From Rufibacter radiotolerans (GTDB lineage Bacteria > Bacteroidota > Bacteroidia > Cytophagales > Hymenobacteraceae): DNA of 64,000 nucleotides. The stretch is taken from contig NZ_CP010777.1 of assembly GCF_001078055.1 (NCBI RefSeq), positions 1,014,408-1,078,407 on the forward strand. The letters are read 5' to 3'. Under the pieces are notes generated by a model. That model had not been told where the DNA came from and ran no database searches. It saw only the letters and a program-made list of their open reading frames with translations. Position 1 is the stretch's first letter, and every line of letters begins with the position of its first letter. Shown piece after piece: positions 63,784 to 64,000 of the stretch. The position numbers and the translations under genes were made by a program.

Positions 63784-64000
63784 ATGATTATGAAAAAGCT
63801 TACCTCCTATACCCTGTTACTTGTTGTCTTGCTTAGCGTCGCCTGCCGTTCGGGGCAAACCGCTGCAGAGACCCAGGCTGTGGCGAATCCCTCCGGCAAG
63901 CCCTGGTCGGTTTGGATGGCAGATTCTGAGATGAAACGCAGCCCGCAAGGCTGGATGATTGATTTCCGGCCAGAGCCGAAGTGGGATTACACCCAGGGAC
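63784..64000 (+). CDS. GH105 unsaturated uronyl hydrolase, cut by right edge
   Basis: The first 72 codons of a lipoprotein: MKKLTSYTLLLVVLLSVACRS (ATG 63790; the in-frame ATG at 63784 is the alternative) with a lipobox Cys. It is followed by PWSVWMADSEMKRSPQGWMIDFRPEPKWDYTQG, the characteristic start of GH105 (YteR/YesR-like) enzymes, which remove the terminal 4,5-unsaturated galacturonate from oligosaccharides left by pectate or rhamnogalacturonan lyases. This would feed KduI. The catalytic Asp lies outside the window. Confidence 0.85.
   Translation, partial: MIMKKLTSYTLLLVVLLSVACRSGQTAAETQAVANPSGKPWSVWMADSEMKRSPQGWMIDFRPEPKWDYTQG

Overview
The window is chromosomal DNA from a Bacteroidota bacterium, most likely a cytophagalean of the Hymenobacteraceae type (Rufibacter/Pontibacter-like). 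Evidence for this is two SusC/SusD pairs, lipoprotein signals everywhere, a short LeuA, a kduI/kduD/uxaC/uxaB pectin pathway and moderately GC-rich coding DNA with very palindrome-rich intergenic spaces. The genus is inference; no rRNA or tRNA gene was seen.

Layout. 1-3250: an integron-like module. A tyrosine recombinase with an IntI-like C-terminus but no obvious IntI-specific insertion lies on the minus strand. Downstream, in the same direction, are three AT-rich one-gene cassettes (two small membrane proteins and a lipoprotein cut by the window edge). They are separated by hairpin recombination sites whose outer arms pair across each cassette, which is the hallmark of integron attC sites. 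A helically phased repeat array separates the recombinase from a divergent small zinc-ribbon gene (3265-3657). 3658-4345 is non-coding and hairpin-rich. 4346-5890 is an unknown helical-repeat protein. 6038-18192 is a complete leucine/isoleucine/valine locus, leuA-leuC-leuD-leuB then ilvD-ilvB-ilvN-ilvC-ilvA, with a KARI that resembles the fungal mitochondrial type. 18478-25407 holds mixed housekeeping genes: a GDPD, a hypothetical, prephenate dehydrogenase, a small GNAT, a CvpA-CAP fusion, an M48 lipoprotein protease and an EcsC protein. 25671-31277 is anmK followed by a SusC/SusD pair. 31399-32983 has an RluF-like pseudouridine synthase and a VF530-type DNA-binding protein. 33230-37450 is hutU-hutI-hutG (no hutH seen). 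37998-40574 is phosphoenolpyruvate carboxylase and 40833-41999 an MFS transporter.

42212-64000 is a pectin/galacturonate utilisation locus. On the minus strand: an ExuT-like transporter, kdgA, kdgK, uxaC, uxaB, a LacI regulator, kduD and kduI. Divergently on the plus strand: SusC, SusD, a surface lipoprotein with DUF4957/DUF5123-like features, pectate lyase PL1, a DUF4861 protein, a second PL1, pectin methylesterase and the start of a GH105 hydrolase that runs off the right edge. Outside the cytoplasm, polygalacturonate would be de-esterified, cleaved and imported. Inside, unsaturated uronate goes through KduI/KduD, and saturated galacturonate through UxaC/UxaB (UxaA not in window), to KDG, then KdgK and KdgA. 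Two near-identical 19-bp sites centred on TTGCGCA in the divergent kduI-susC region are the likely operators of the LacI protein.

The intergenic DNA carries several dispersed palindromic families: TTTTAGGCCTGTTTT-type hairpins, 34-bp inverted G/C-runs, paired compound palindromes flanking ilvDBN, and a GTCATCCT family. These are listed individually.
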